A stretch of 64,000 nt of DNA, from the NCBI RefSeq assembly GCF_032854445.1, contig NC_088304.1, positions 1,302,001-1,366,000 of the forward strand, given 5' to 3'. This document shows, in pieces, positions 52,801 to 56,262 of the stretch. Source of the DNA: Liolophura sinensis. Lineage: Eukaryota > Mollusca > Polyplacophora > Chitonida > Chitonidae. A model generated the notes under the pieces. That model made no database searches. It saw nothing but the letters and a program-made list of their open reading frames with translations, and had not been told where the DNA came from. Every line of letters begins with the position of its first letter. Positions within the stretch are counted from its first letter, which is position 1. The position numbers and the translations under genes were made by a program.

Positions 52801-55800
52801 GGGGACATTCACACCACATTTACAGCAGTATGGTGGTGAGTGGAATGGTGCATGTCTCAATATTCATGAGAACAAAGGTTGAAAAAAAAAATGGTAGATG
52901 TCATTTAAAATATCCAAGTTATCTACATGTGCATGCAAACACAGAAAAAGTACTGTGTAATAATGATAATAGTGTTGGGTACAGTAAATAATACACTGGT
53001 CTGTTAATTTACCGTTTTACCTTTTGTCATCCATGAACTGACAAGGCAAACTTCCAATTAAATGACAGCTAAATGTCATCAGGGAACATTATTAGAAACC
53101 AGTAACCAGATTTATCAGTTTACGACATGTTAAGACTTGACGTACGATATAAAATGACTGACTTAACGTACACTTATGCACTTCTCTGTAGCAGATGGCC
53201 ATGGCATGTAATGTCGCCTCATCTGTCGGGTGCTGGGCGTGAACCTCCTGTAGGAACCCTGAACTCTCATCATGACGACCCAGGCGTAACAAAGCCAGCG
53301 CCTTTAACACCTGTTCTCAGACATAAGCACAAATAAGGGTGAAGCCTCAACAACAACTGTTCCAAAGAAAAATTTTTAATCTGAACAAATACTTGAAATT
53401 TAATAACAATTAATTTCCAATGTCCTCCCAGCAATAGAATGCTTTTTCCGCAAAGAGTACAACACCACAACATGTACTGATATTTATCTGATTGGTGTTT
53501 TACGCCGTACTTAAGAATATATTATTAAAAATAATAAGCTGATGCAATGTTTTCACTGAGTGAGACAGGGCATTAAGAGGTGGTAATGAGGTCATGATGT
53601 GACAATTATGAACAGCTTACATCCCATCTGTAACGCTATACACGTACCTTCGCACACTGAAAATCCTTCTGTTTCCTCAATACTTTCTCAGCTTCCTGGA
53701 TTGCTTTCTTGTTGTTTCCATTGTCAAGGCAGTCTACAAGAAGTATCGTCAAGTATAGAAGTAATTTTTTTATGTTACATAAACTAGAGACAATATTATC
53801 TCCTTACTAAGTAACAGATGGCATGGGCCAAAAAAATCCCCCCCCCACCACCCCCCGGGCTCCATAATGTTATATCATAGGAAAATGAACATTTCTGATG
53901 GTCACTCAGGGAGAGGAAAACATGGGACTTCAACATGGGGTGGCCATTTTGTTTTCGCCCATGCCACAGGTCGTCCTACAGAATTCTTCTAAAATTTAAC
54001 ATCTTTGTAAGATCATTTAACATCTTTGATTTCATAAGCGTCTAGGTTTACCTATTTCATTAGCTTCTAGGTTTACCTATTTCGTTTGGACTTTTCACTA
54101 TAACTAGAACTAACACGTACAGCGGATATTGTGATAAGCTTAACAGCACGCTGCAGTTCTAGTCAGAGGTTGGTCCATTCTTAGAATCTGTTTTCATGAG
54201 TATGACGCATATGCCAGGAGCAATTCGTGCGCACACAATGGAAGGTGTGCAGTTTAACGTGAAAGCACGAACAGAGATGAGGTGTCGAAGATTTTGTTCA
54301 TTTAAACATTGTCTAAAATGGACTTAATATGCAAAAATAAGACCACATATGAGGAAAGCGGCACTATGACTACTAAAATATCAGTGGAAAAAGAGTACAA
54401 GATGGGTAATTTAGCATTAGCAACGTTGTTTGGAAAATCTTAATCAGTCCAACTATATAGACTTCTCACTATTACTGCTGCAGGCCATAAGGCATATCAC
54501 ATTATCTGCTGGAAGTTCTAGTTTCAAAATTTGTACTAAAATTTGATGCAAACACTGGCTGTTGTGTAGACAACAGAAGTTGTGCTACTCTGAAAAAATG
54601 AAAGCTTCAATGACTCAATATTTCAGCATTTTATTTCCCCATCATCAGGTGATTAGATTTTGCCAATAACTTTTGATGAGGGCAAAATAAAATTGTGAAA
54701 TACTGACTCGCTTTTTTTCAGAGGGACACTACTTGTGCGATCGAGATCCACATGTGTGTCCTTCAATCGCATGAGGCAGTGGCAAGCAGACAGGGAGGTA
54801 AAGAATGAGATGGGAAGGTAAAGAGACACAATTTTGGATGATATTCAGAGAACTATGGCTGATAATATTCGGAAATAATAGTATGTTTGACAACCGAGCA
54901 ATCTGGACACCATATGTTAATTGTGAATGTCAACAAAAGCTGGTTTTGGACTTAAGAGGCATTAAGCCCTGGACGACAACACTTGTAGGGCCTGGCGTTG
55001 TCATGGCTGGGTTCCCTTTAGATCACTGGGATGAATTGTAAAATTTAGGAAAACAGTCCATTAGGAACCTACCTCGCCCATCCAGCCACTACTTTACAAT
55101 GCTTCGCATCCTTGGGCACCTGACTTAAAATCCTGAGACCATCCCTAAGGTAAATATCCATCATATTTATTGAAGTCTCCCTCTATGATGACTTCTCATT
55201 TACAAAATAGCCGACATCTACACGGTGCGCATGCGCAGGCAGGCAGTTGGCAACAAAACTATCCCTCCCTTCAATTATGCTGTTTATAAAGTCCCTTTGT
55301 TTATTATGCGATCACACGCTGGCTAGTTTTAGTCACCTTGACTTTAGATGGTACAAATGGCGCATCATGAACCAAACTAGAGCACGTGCCATTGTTTTGA
55401 CATGTGTGACCTCCACAAATGAAGCCAGTAATGGCCAGCCATTGTGTATCCAGTTGCCTGGCTGCGCATGCCCGCCATGTAAATGAGAAGTCAATGAAGA
55501 GGGAGATTCAAATAAATATGGATGGATACTTACCTTTGGGGGATTGACATCTCAGGATTTTACCAGTCAGGTGCCCCACATCCCTAAGCATTGTACACTA
55601 GTGGCTGGATGGGCAAGACAGGTTAGTAATCGACTGTTTTCCAAAGTTTGACAATTCATCCTACCGCGCCGAAGGGGACCCAGCCATGACTACATGAGGC
55701 CCTACAATTAAATTTACAGTTATTTTATCACCGCAAGTTAGGCATGTTAGCGCCCAAAACGGCCAATGCCCAGATGTTCCCAGTGTTGAATCAAGTGAAA

Positions 55801-56230
55801 CTTATCAGTGGACGTGCTGGATAATGTAGAGACAAGGTTGATGCACATGTGTTGGTTGTTGACCCTCTACTCCGATGCTCTCCCATGAAATGATGTCCAT
55901 TTACCACATGACGGCAGCCTCGCCTTTACAAATCCCCACAAAGTTTGAACTATTTCGACTAATTCATAGAGGGATCGTGACTTTAATCTGAATAAATGTA
56001 TCGTGTAAGTTGTTGTTGTCATTGTACAATGTGATCGTCAGTAAATGTCAGTCAAGATCATGACGATTTCTGCTGAAAGGTGACTCTTCTGTCAACATCA
56101 ACCGTTGTAGACATTTACATGTCTCTCGTCCCTCGATGGTCACGAACGAAAGACAGGCATGGTTCATTTTCTCACCGTAAATCGGCCGAAGTCGACGTTC
56201 GTTCACATCCACATGGCTGCGAGACGCCAT
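16707..56230 (-). CDS. NAA25: NAA25 (MDM20), NatB N-terminal acetyltransferase auxiliary subunit, 28 coding exons, complete
   Basis: NAA25 is the non-catalytic TPR-like subunit of NatB. With the catalytic subunit NAA20 it acetylates nascent Met-Asp/Glu/Asn/Gln N-termini at the ribosome. I assembled 28 coding exons by hand: 56230-56176, 53733-53648, 53310-53172, 51435-51239, 50782-50677, 49628-49548, 48956-48845, 47091-47008, 45059-44896, 44516-44404, 37519-37448, 36807-36672, 35858-35769, 34744-34634, 33006-32937, 31893-31794, 31088-31041, 29701-29598, 29237-29185, 27563-27491, 27087-27045, 25907-25701, 24738-24615, 24249-24190, 20156-20059, 19604-19494, 17798-17649, 16829-16707. All junctions are GT-AG with consistent phase. 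The total is 2910 nt (969 aa), near the human length. Family landmarks recalled from human NAA25 include the N-terminal RRLRPIY, NPYYFW, FLPLAERM, GPYLAELELLKRL, HSPSNFQFKLLL, DNRDF and a lysine-rich KKQKKKK near the C-terminus. The gene looks intact. Tandem arrays fill most introns. The least certain boundary is the exon 11 donor. Confidence 0.97.
16974..17100 (-). mobile_element. fragment of a second SINE-like family
   Basis: Shares gtacccaggtaaaccactgacc, ttactgaccca and gtgacatacagacatgct with fragments at 18125, 24893 and 26260. Confidence 0.45.
17588..17648 (-). repeat. single tandem duplicate of the exon 27 3' end and donor
   Basis: On the minus strand, taacctcaatctgtccatct then cagtcagccactcagag|gtaagt repeats the last ~35 bp of exon 27 plus its donor, 55 bp downstream of the real one. 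It is a diverged decoy donor. Confidence 0.85.
17649..17798 (-). CDS. NAA25: NAA25 coding exon 27
   Basis: The exon encodes PVSFGNFTQLVEGLEKGAQG, LHVASQNLDPVFLSLDM and ANLNLSAPVSDSE. It aligns with human FTSFQDYVTGLQTL. Acceptor atttcag, donor gtaagc, phases 0 and 0. Its 3' end and donor are duplicated once, 55 bp away, at 17588-17628. Confidence 0.92.
17862..18064. repeat. 23-bp minisatellite, about 8 copies
   Basis: The unit is aaagttctcatgaccgtggatga with variants, in NAA25 intron 26. Confidence 0.9.
18125..18340 (-). mobile_element. SINE of a related family
   Basis: Starts gattggttgattgattggtg and shares the tail organisation of the main SINE. The body differs (ggaggtaaccggagtatctgg). 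A B-box-like gtgttcaaaccc is on the minus strand. Confidence 0.65.
18585..18990. repeat. 13- and 26-bp minisatellite
   Basis: Alternating ctcagttaccatt and ctctaagtaacat units, imperfect, in NAA25 intron 26. Confidence 0.9.
19240..19392. repeat. 19-bp minisatellite, about 8 copies
   Basis: Unit cacactgaagtacatttat, nearly uniform, in NAA25 intron 26. Confidence 0.92.
19494..19604 (-). CDS. NAA25: NAA25 coding exon 26 (lysine-rich)
   Basis: The exon encodes SLAHATVLAGVCHRLLKPLK, then TAFTKKQKKKKDSSLPV. Human NAA25 has a comparable lysine run near its C-terminus. Acceptor attacag, donor gtaagt, phases 0 and 0. Confidence 0.93.
20059..20156 (-). CDS. NAA25: NAA25 coding exon 25
   Basis: The exon encodes LVWSQDCKLILQEDSGCSLH followed by HEVIEQFVMSAE. 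It lies in the human region GDLLEV...LLENLVFFVE. Acceptor tatggcag has a weak pyrimidine tract. Donor gtgaga, ending in phase 0. Confidence 0.85.
20237..20405 (-). mobile_element. truncated tRNA-derived SINE
   Basis: The tail half is well preserved (ttcacttatacgacggcgg, cccacgaccatccgcag, cttcccacgtacggcc). It stops before the tRNA-like head. In NAA25 intron 24. Confidence 0.88.
20690..24189. repeat. 44-bp minisatellite derived from the exon 24 donor, about 79 copies
   Basis: On the minus strand each unit reads ctagttaatggtgagtagaa, then gaggaactcagcctaactgtaggg. The exon 24 junction CTAGTTAATG|gtgagtagaag and the preceding exon bases align with it, and the array joins exon 24 directly. Many units keep a perfect gtgagt donor and others have gtgggt or gtaggt. 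A higher-order copy is visible at an offset near 1131 bp (ccctgcacttaggctgggtt at about 21620 and 22751). Confidence 0.95.
24190..24249 (-). CDS. NAA25: NAA25 coding exon 24, whose donor seeds a 44-bp array
   Basis: The exon encodes ERIDSTLEERLRTSAGGLVN. Acceptor gctgtag, donor AATG|gtgagt, phases 1 and 1. The last bases of the exon and its donor (CTAGTTAATG|gtgagtagaag) recur throughout the adjacent 3.5-kb array. Confidence 0.88.
24615..24738 (-). CDS. NAA25: NAA25 coding exon 23
   Basis: The exon encodes YPLQGPFRTRLSSYLSGLHS, then KLFIEMVENVFYCQTLREEG and L. The start matches human YPFLGPVPTRMGGFF. Acceptor ccccacag, donor gtaagt, ending in phase 1. Confidence 0.92.
24893..25205. repeat. 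SINE fragment leading into a ~26-bp array
   Basis: The fragment gtaaccagctagccttcagc then aagctactggcaaactttcc is followed by repeats of catgtgtgacatggttttcc. The array unit includes the last bases of the fragment (cccatgtgtgaca), suggesting expansion from it. In NAA25 intron 22. Confidence 0.8.
25701..25907 (-). CDS. NAA25: NAA25 coding exon 22
   Basis: This is the largest exon (207 nt). It encodes KAWLKLRNLQLRILAAAISL, a polar segment, then MTQVLHTLFSQLKSHLEACQ and QQFATPAD. Human NAA25 has TLWLRIRSLTLRLISGL and LLLQQLEATLETGKRF. Acceptor attgcag, donor gtaagc, phases 0 and 0. Confidence 0.95.
25965..26048. repeat. 27-bp repeat, 3 copies
   Basis: Unit acacaaacaataaggcgcag followed by aaaatt, nearly identical copies, in NAA25 intron 21. 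Confidence 0.92.
26260..26400 (-). mobile_element. fragment of the second SINE-like family
   Basis: Shares ttactggtaaactttccagc, gtgtgacataaag and gaagacaagtg with the fragments at 16974 and 24893. Confidence 0.4.
27045..27087 (-). CDS. NAA25: NAA25 coding exon 21
   Basis: This 43-nt exon encodes INLEEIKLKSFEEE and aligns with human EEHKKLSLEEE. Acceptor tttcacag, donor gtaagt, ending in phase 0. Confidence 0.88.
27491..27563 (-). CDS. NAA25: NAA25 coding exon 20
   Basis: The exon encodes DKTDFDELCDNRDFTVMLTW followed by DPPH. It matches human WEDLRDNRDLNVFFSWDP. Acceptor ttttcag, donor gtaagt, ending in phase 2. Confidence 0.95.
28010..28940. repeat. 44-bp minisatellite, about 21 copies
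   Basis: Unit aaagttcaggatgtaacggc then tgctgccagtgaggtagactgttt, in NAA25 intron 19. It is not obviously related to exons 19 or 20. Confidence 0.95.
28960..29165 (-). mobile_element. tRNA-like SINE of a third type
   Basis: The minus strand 29158-29095 reads gatggctgagaggttagagt, gtctgcctggtatgcaggag, acctgtgttcagttccagg, with A-box and B-box-like blocks. The mismatched acceptor ends argue against a functional tRNA gene. Confidence 0.5.
29185..29237 (-). CDS. NAA25: NAA25 coding exon 19
   Basis: This short exon encodes HNSTEQMMSYMEIDPEK, in the variable segment before the conserved DNRDF block. Acceptor tttttcag, donor gtaggt, phases 2 and 1. Identity rests mainly on position and reading phase. 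Confidence 0.85.
29598..29701 (-). CDS. NAA25: NAA25 coding exon 18
   Basis: The exon encodes IFEFVKFREKLQNSLQFATA followed by TAERLVLDLVLETN. Human NAA25 has IPEFIAFRNRLNNSLHFAQV and RTERMLLDLLLEAN. Acceptor tgccag, donor gtaaat, ending in phase 2. Confidence 0.96.
30095..30632. repeat. 29-bp minisatellite, about 18 copies
   Basis: Unit gagattgtaaccacgaaccc then acaaagacc, in NAA25 intron 17. The 29-bp period cycles frames, so long minus-strand frames (up to 198 codons) are open without being genes. Confidence 0.95.
30721..30885 (-). mobile_element. diverged SINE tail
   Basis: Recognisable words of the main SINE: ctttacttatacaacgacagcc, agcattaaggtggaagg, acaaccatcggcaggttgctgg. In NAA25 intron 17. 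Confidence 0.65.
31041..31088 (-). CDS. NAA25: NAA25 coding exon 17
   Basis: This 48-nt exon encodes TAEYLISSYKYGSFTK and matches human TSEYIIQAYKYGAFEK. Acceptor gttcacag, donor gtagga, phases 0 and 0. Confidence 0.95.
31364..31622 (-). mobile_element. tRNA-derived SINE, near full length
   Basis: Has the tail, body and tRNA-like head (minus strand: ggcctctgtggttgagggtg through tgtgagttcaagtccag). In NAA25 intron 16. Confidence 0.88.
31794..31893 (-). CDS. NAA25: NAA25 coding exon 16
   Basis: The exon encodes HILFNHVGRLGHVMSACAMY, then GTMLRFFTVNHKE. Human NAA25 has AESLGQYAAASQSCNFALRFF here. Acceptor tttcag, donor gtatac, ending in phase 0. Confidence 0.93.
32118..32885. repeat. minisatellite with a 149-bp higher-order unit
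   Basis: The basic motif is gcagacttcttatgtaccag. From about 32330 a 149-bp composite unit repeats three times with identical translation, indicating very recent amplification. In NAA25 intron 15. Confidence 0.95.
32937..33006 (-). CDS. NAA25: NAA25 coding exon 15
   Basis: The exon encodes VFGPCPALYDAMEIKHIMND followed by TM. It aligns with human VVDLYSSLDAKHIQHDTIG. Acceptor gttgcag, donor gtaagt, ending in phase 2. Confidence 0.93.
33098..34235. repeat. ~22-bp minisatellite, about 52 copies
   Basis: Unit ggttgcacactacagggaac then at, with variants ggttgctaaatacaggg and composite blocks. In NAA25 intron 14. It starts about 90 bp upstream of the exon 15 acceptor. Confidence 0.95.
34634..34744 (-). 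CDS. NAA25: NAA25 coding exon 14
   Basis: The exon encodes NDSLVWQMILHLEKGVKHSP, then SNFQFKLLLVQLYCRM. It matches human HSPSNAQFKLLLVRIYCMLG almost exactly. Acceptor attttcag, donor gtgagt, phases 1 and 1. Confidence 0.96.
35109..35768. repeat. 86-bp minisatellite derived from the exon 13 donor, 7 copies plus the real site
   Basis: On the minus strand each unit has cactttatgatggacgtgtg, gaaagccacag|gtaggtcact and a 55-bp intron segment. The first 31 bp match the end of exon 13, and the last unit merges into exon 13 itself. The first decoy extension meets an in-frame TGA after 20 residues. Confidence 0.96.
35769..35858 (-). CDS. NAA25: NAA25 coding exon 13, whose donor seeds an 86-bp array
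   Basis: The exon encodes GRDLLSTDLQYSDNYLVLAV followed by HFMMDVWKAT. Human NAA25 has TELQFSDYYCLLAVHALIDVW. Acceptor aaactag, donor gtaggt, phases 1 and 1. The last 31 bp plus the donor recur seven times downstream in intron 13. Confidence 0.95.
36022..36100 (-). mobile_element. weak SINE tail fragment
   Basis: Words catgtcgtactaaaggatatttc and gggtggaaaaaatcc recall the SINE tail. In NAA25 intron 12. Confidence 0.35.
36461..36645. mobile_element. 185-bp MITE with CTTCAA-type ends
   Basis: Ends cttcaactatttcaacca and, inverted, ccccatttcaaccac. The interior shares aagtgctttagtggttgaaa with 11903-12089. In NAA25 intron 12. Confidence 0.6.
36672..36807 (-). CDS. NAA25: NAA25 coding exon 12
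   Basis: The exon encodes VKQMYRHMTYLQLKRFMRG, then MSSEEKLKLSQELISRHKEG and LQF. It aligns with human LCVVQLTRLLG and KLSVVRELMLRYQHGLEFG. Acceptor ccaaaag, donor gtaata, ending in phase 1. Confidence 0.95.
36955..37447. repeat. ~137-bp tandem repeat containing exon 11, 3 partial copies
   Basis: Minus-strand copies carry ggaagactttggagcttggt, then gcagacgttgatggaggggt and ggtgtatgcccagcct|gtgtgt, i.e. about 55 bp of exon 11 with its donor. The acceptor is missing. Periods are 136-138 bp. In NAA25 intron 11. Confidence 0.93.
37448..37519 (-). CDS. NAA25: NAA25 coding exon 11, partly copied in a 137-bp array
   Basis: The exon encodes FLDNIWKTLELGPDVD followed by GGVVYAQS, with acceptor gtttcag. 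The start aligns with human FINQLL. I placed the donor at TCT|gtgcgt because it is the phase-0 GT in this exon that joins exon 12 in frame and gives a family-like length. This is the least conserved region, and gtggtg 24 nt earlier is an alternative donor. Three partial copies follow in the intron. Confidence 0.75.
37655..38385. repeat. 21-bp minisatellite grading into degenerate copies
   Basis: Unit gacaaaaccaagcacatgct then g. The 21-bp period is 7 codons, so the plus strand reads as heptad-like LDKTKHM repeats for up to 157 codons. It lies antisense inside NAA25 intron 10 and has no gene signals. Confidence 0.93.
38658..38790 (-). mobile_element. truncated SINE
   Basis: ttgattgatgttttacgctg, tactcaagaatatttcactt and gaaaccacagccatcagcag mark the family. 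It abuts the large array to its right. Confidence 0.8.
38800..44385. repeat. 53/54-bp minisatellite, about 104 copies, 5.6 kb
   Basis: Unit ataacctgcctggtatggat, cagtaattatatccacttac, tcccgagttatttt, alternating with a 53-bp ttcctcagag variant. Diagnostic variants recur at the same offset of 2502 bp (gtaattatttcc at 39351/41853; cctgggatgg at 39711/42213), so a 2.5-kb block was duplicated. It ends about 20 bp from the exon 10 donor. Confidence 0.97.
44404..44516 (-). CDS. NAA25: NAA25 coding exon 10
   Basis: The exon encodes TPLDLCQKFFELFGDKNSCF followed by NDLKMFIDLLTDEDQIM. It matches the human block FQYFKKFGDKPCCFTDLKVF. Acceptor ttttcag, donor gtaggg, phase 0. A 5.6-kb tandem array begins about 20 bp into the following intron. 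Confidence 0.95.
44896..45059 (-). CDS. NAA25: NAA25 coding exon 9
   Basis: The exon encodes SEKIDHTLDMAIQFVHQDVK, a short linker, then RRGPYLAELELLKRL and CKDITKLG. Human NAA25 has LRGPHLAELELIRRL at the same point. Acceptor gtgttcag, donor gtaat, ending in phase 1. Confidence 0.95.
45180..45480. repeat. two imperfect ~170-bp tandem copies
   Basis: Both contain agctcaa.acat, atgagtttggtaatttac or equivalent, and gatggaaatcccccttgtgt or equivalent. In NAA25 intron 8. Confidence 0.6.
46114..46698. mobile_element. 585-bp MITE flanked by TTAA
   Basis: The ends AGGATACATGAAA and, inverted, AGGATATATGAAA differ at one base, with TTAA on both sides (46110-46113, 46699-46702). No coding capacity. 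In NAA25 intron 8. Confidence 0.75.
46820..46967 (-). mobile_element. truncated SINE
   Basis: (ttta)n, gattggtgttttacaccgta, acgatggcggccagcattat, cccacgaccatctgcaag. The tRNA-like head is missing. In NAA25 intron 8. Confidence 0.88.
47008..47091 (-). CDS. NAA25: NAA25 coding exon 8
   Basis: The exon encodes DPDDWQNWLGYLQAVFSLID followed by SQWTPSED. It aligns with human SDDWQFYLTYFDSVFRLIEE. Acceptor ccctttag, donor gtgagt, phases 2 and 2. Confidence 0.94.
47417..47837. mobile_element. 421-bp MITE flanked by TTAA
   Basis: Ends AGTGAACTTAAAG and, inverted, AGTGAACGTAAAG (one mismatch), with TTAA at 47413-47416 and 47838-47841. In NAA25 intron 7. Confidence 0.72.
48070..48568. mobile_element. 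~500-bp MITE with AAGGAGAAGAAAATT ends
   Basis: Perfect 15-bp terminal inverted repeats. TTAA is present next to the left end. The right flank reads gtgcattaa, so the target site is disrupted or different. In NAA25 intron 7. Confidence 0.68.
48845..48956 (-). CDS. NAA25: NAA25 coding exon 7
   Basis: The exon encodes EKLVSELHFVSKKSADLL, then CKLERWPEANVACKENLIR. The LxRWPE motif is shared with human NAA25 (LSRWPEC). Acceptor attcacag, donor gtaagt, ending in phase 2. Its 5' edge resembles the 27-bp units of the array in intron 6. Confidence 0.94.
48972..49495. repeat. 27-bp minisatellite, about 19 copies, next to the exon 7 acceptor
   Basis: Unit ctcattcaccaactgactga then tgattgg. The exon 7 edge on the same strand, ctcactcactaact, matches the unit start at 12 of 14 bases, suggesting an origin from the junction. 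In NAA25 intron 6. Confidence 0.9.
49548..49628 (-). CDS. NAA25: NAA25 coding exon 6
   Basis: The exon encodes EVQMYLIILELLGHTEEALR followed by VIQSPLG. It aligns with human EVELYYMILERLGKYQEALD. Acceptor gttacag, donor gtacgt, phases 1 and 1. Confidence 0.94.
49707..49858 (-). mobile_element. truncated SINE
   Basis: (ttta)n, gattggtgttttacgccata, cggccagcattatggtggg, cccacggccatccgtgggtt. The head is missing. In NAA25 intron 5. Confidence 0.88.
50015..50515. repeat. 33-bp minisatellite, about 15 copies
   Basis: Unit tgattctgggagctcaaatg then atctcattttgcc, in NAA25 intron 5. The period is a multiple of three and gives open frames such as ISFCLILGA. Confidence 0.95.
50677..50782 (-). CDS. 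NAA25: NAA25 coding exon 5
   Basis: The exon encodes AHSTKDKKLSHTMFLPLAER followed by MTQKYVKEEKIEAEA. Its FLPLAERM motif matches human NAA25. Acceptor cattctag, donor gtaag, ending in phase 1. Confidence 0.95.
51239..51435 (-). CDS. NAA25: NAA25 coding exon 4, whose acceptor seeds a 90-bp array
   Basis: The exon encodes DLIVDLYENAFKGRPDNEE, then ALFMAYVRQGDYKKQQQ and NPYYFWAVMSIVMQ. It starts at acceptor ttttccag|TGGACTTG and ends at donor gtaagg. About 20 bp of its 5' end, together with its acceptor, is repeated upstream in intron 3 with a 90-bp period. Confidence 0.95.
51436..52805. repeat. 90-bp minisatellite derived from the exon 4 acceptor, about 15 copies
   Basis: On the minus strand each unit carries tgctattttccag|tggactt, gatcatagatttggctgtaa and atctgccaaagtggtgttc. 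The ttttccag acceptor and about 20 exon bases match exon 4. The frame stays open and in phase with exon 4 for about six units upstream (to about 51958). Confidence 0.97.
53172..53310 (-). CDS. NAA25: NAA25 coding exon 3
   Basis: The exon starts VLKALALLRLGRHDES, continues through HPTDEATLHAMAICYREVHK and ends one base into a Leu codon at donor gtacgt. That donor joins exon 4 to give HKLDLIVDLYE, which aligns with human HRPELVTKLYE. Confidence 0.93.
53481..53525 (-). mobile_element. SINE tail fragment
   Basis: Short match tatctgattggtgttttacg then ccgtacttaagaatat, in NAA25 intron 2. Confidence 0.6.
53648..53733 (-). CDS. NAA25: NAA25 coding exon 2
   Basis: The exon encodes DCLDNGNNKKAIQEAEKVL followed by RKQKDFQCAK. 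It has acceptor cttgtag, donor gtacgt and ends in phase 0. It matches the first TPR-like helix pair of NAA25 (the human protein has YLDNGNNKMAIQQADKLL here). Confidence 0.95.
54983..55707. mobile_element. 725-bp foldback element with ~220-bp inverted arms
   Basis: The left arm (54983 to about 55200: ttgtagggcct, gtcatggctgggttccc, ggaaaacagtc, gcccatccagccact, gcacctgact, aaatcctgaga, gacttctcattta) recurs inverted at about 55480-55707. The loop is about 270 bp with no transposase. In NAA25 intron 1. Confidence 0.8.
56176..56230 (-). CDS. NAA25: NAA25 coding exon 1
   Basis: The exon encodes MASRSHVDVNERRLRPIY and the first base of an Asp codon, then donor gtgag. It aligns with the human start (MATRGHV...RRLRPIYD), which fixes this ATG. 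Its context is strong (A at -3, G at +4). An in-frame upstream ATG at 56314 would add 28 residues with no family match, so I did not use it. Confidence 0.95.
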
Positions 56231-56250
56231 TTTGTCGGCCGCAGCTGTAA

Positions 56251-56262
56251 AACTCGCGAGAT
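56251..56262. promoter_or_regulatory. CTCGCGAG palindrome just upstream of the NAA25 start
   Basis: The palindrome CTCGCGAG, within actcgcgagatt, lies about 25 bp upstream of the NAA25 ATG. A TCTCGCGAGA-type element is known in TATA-less vertebrate promoters. Its relevance here is inference. Confidence 0.25.

Noticed and set aside
54805..55041. 78-codon plus-strand frame near the foldback element
   Set aside because: Overlaps the left arm of the foldback and has no domain resemblance.
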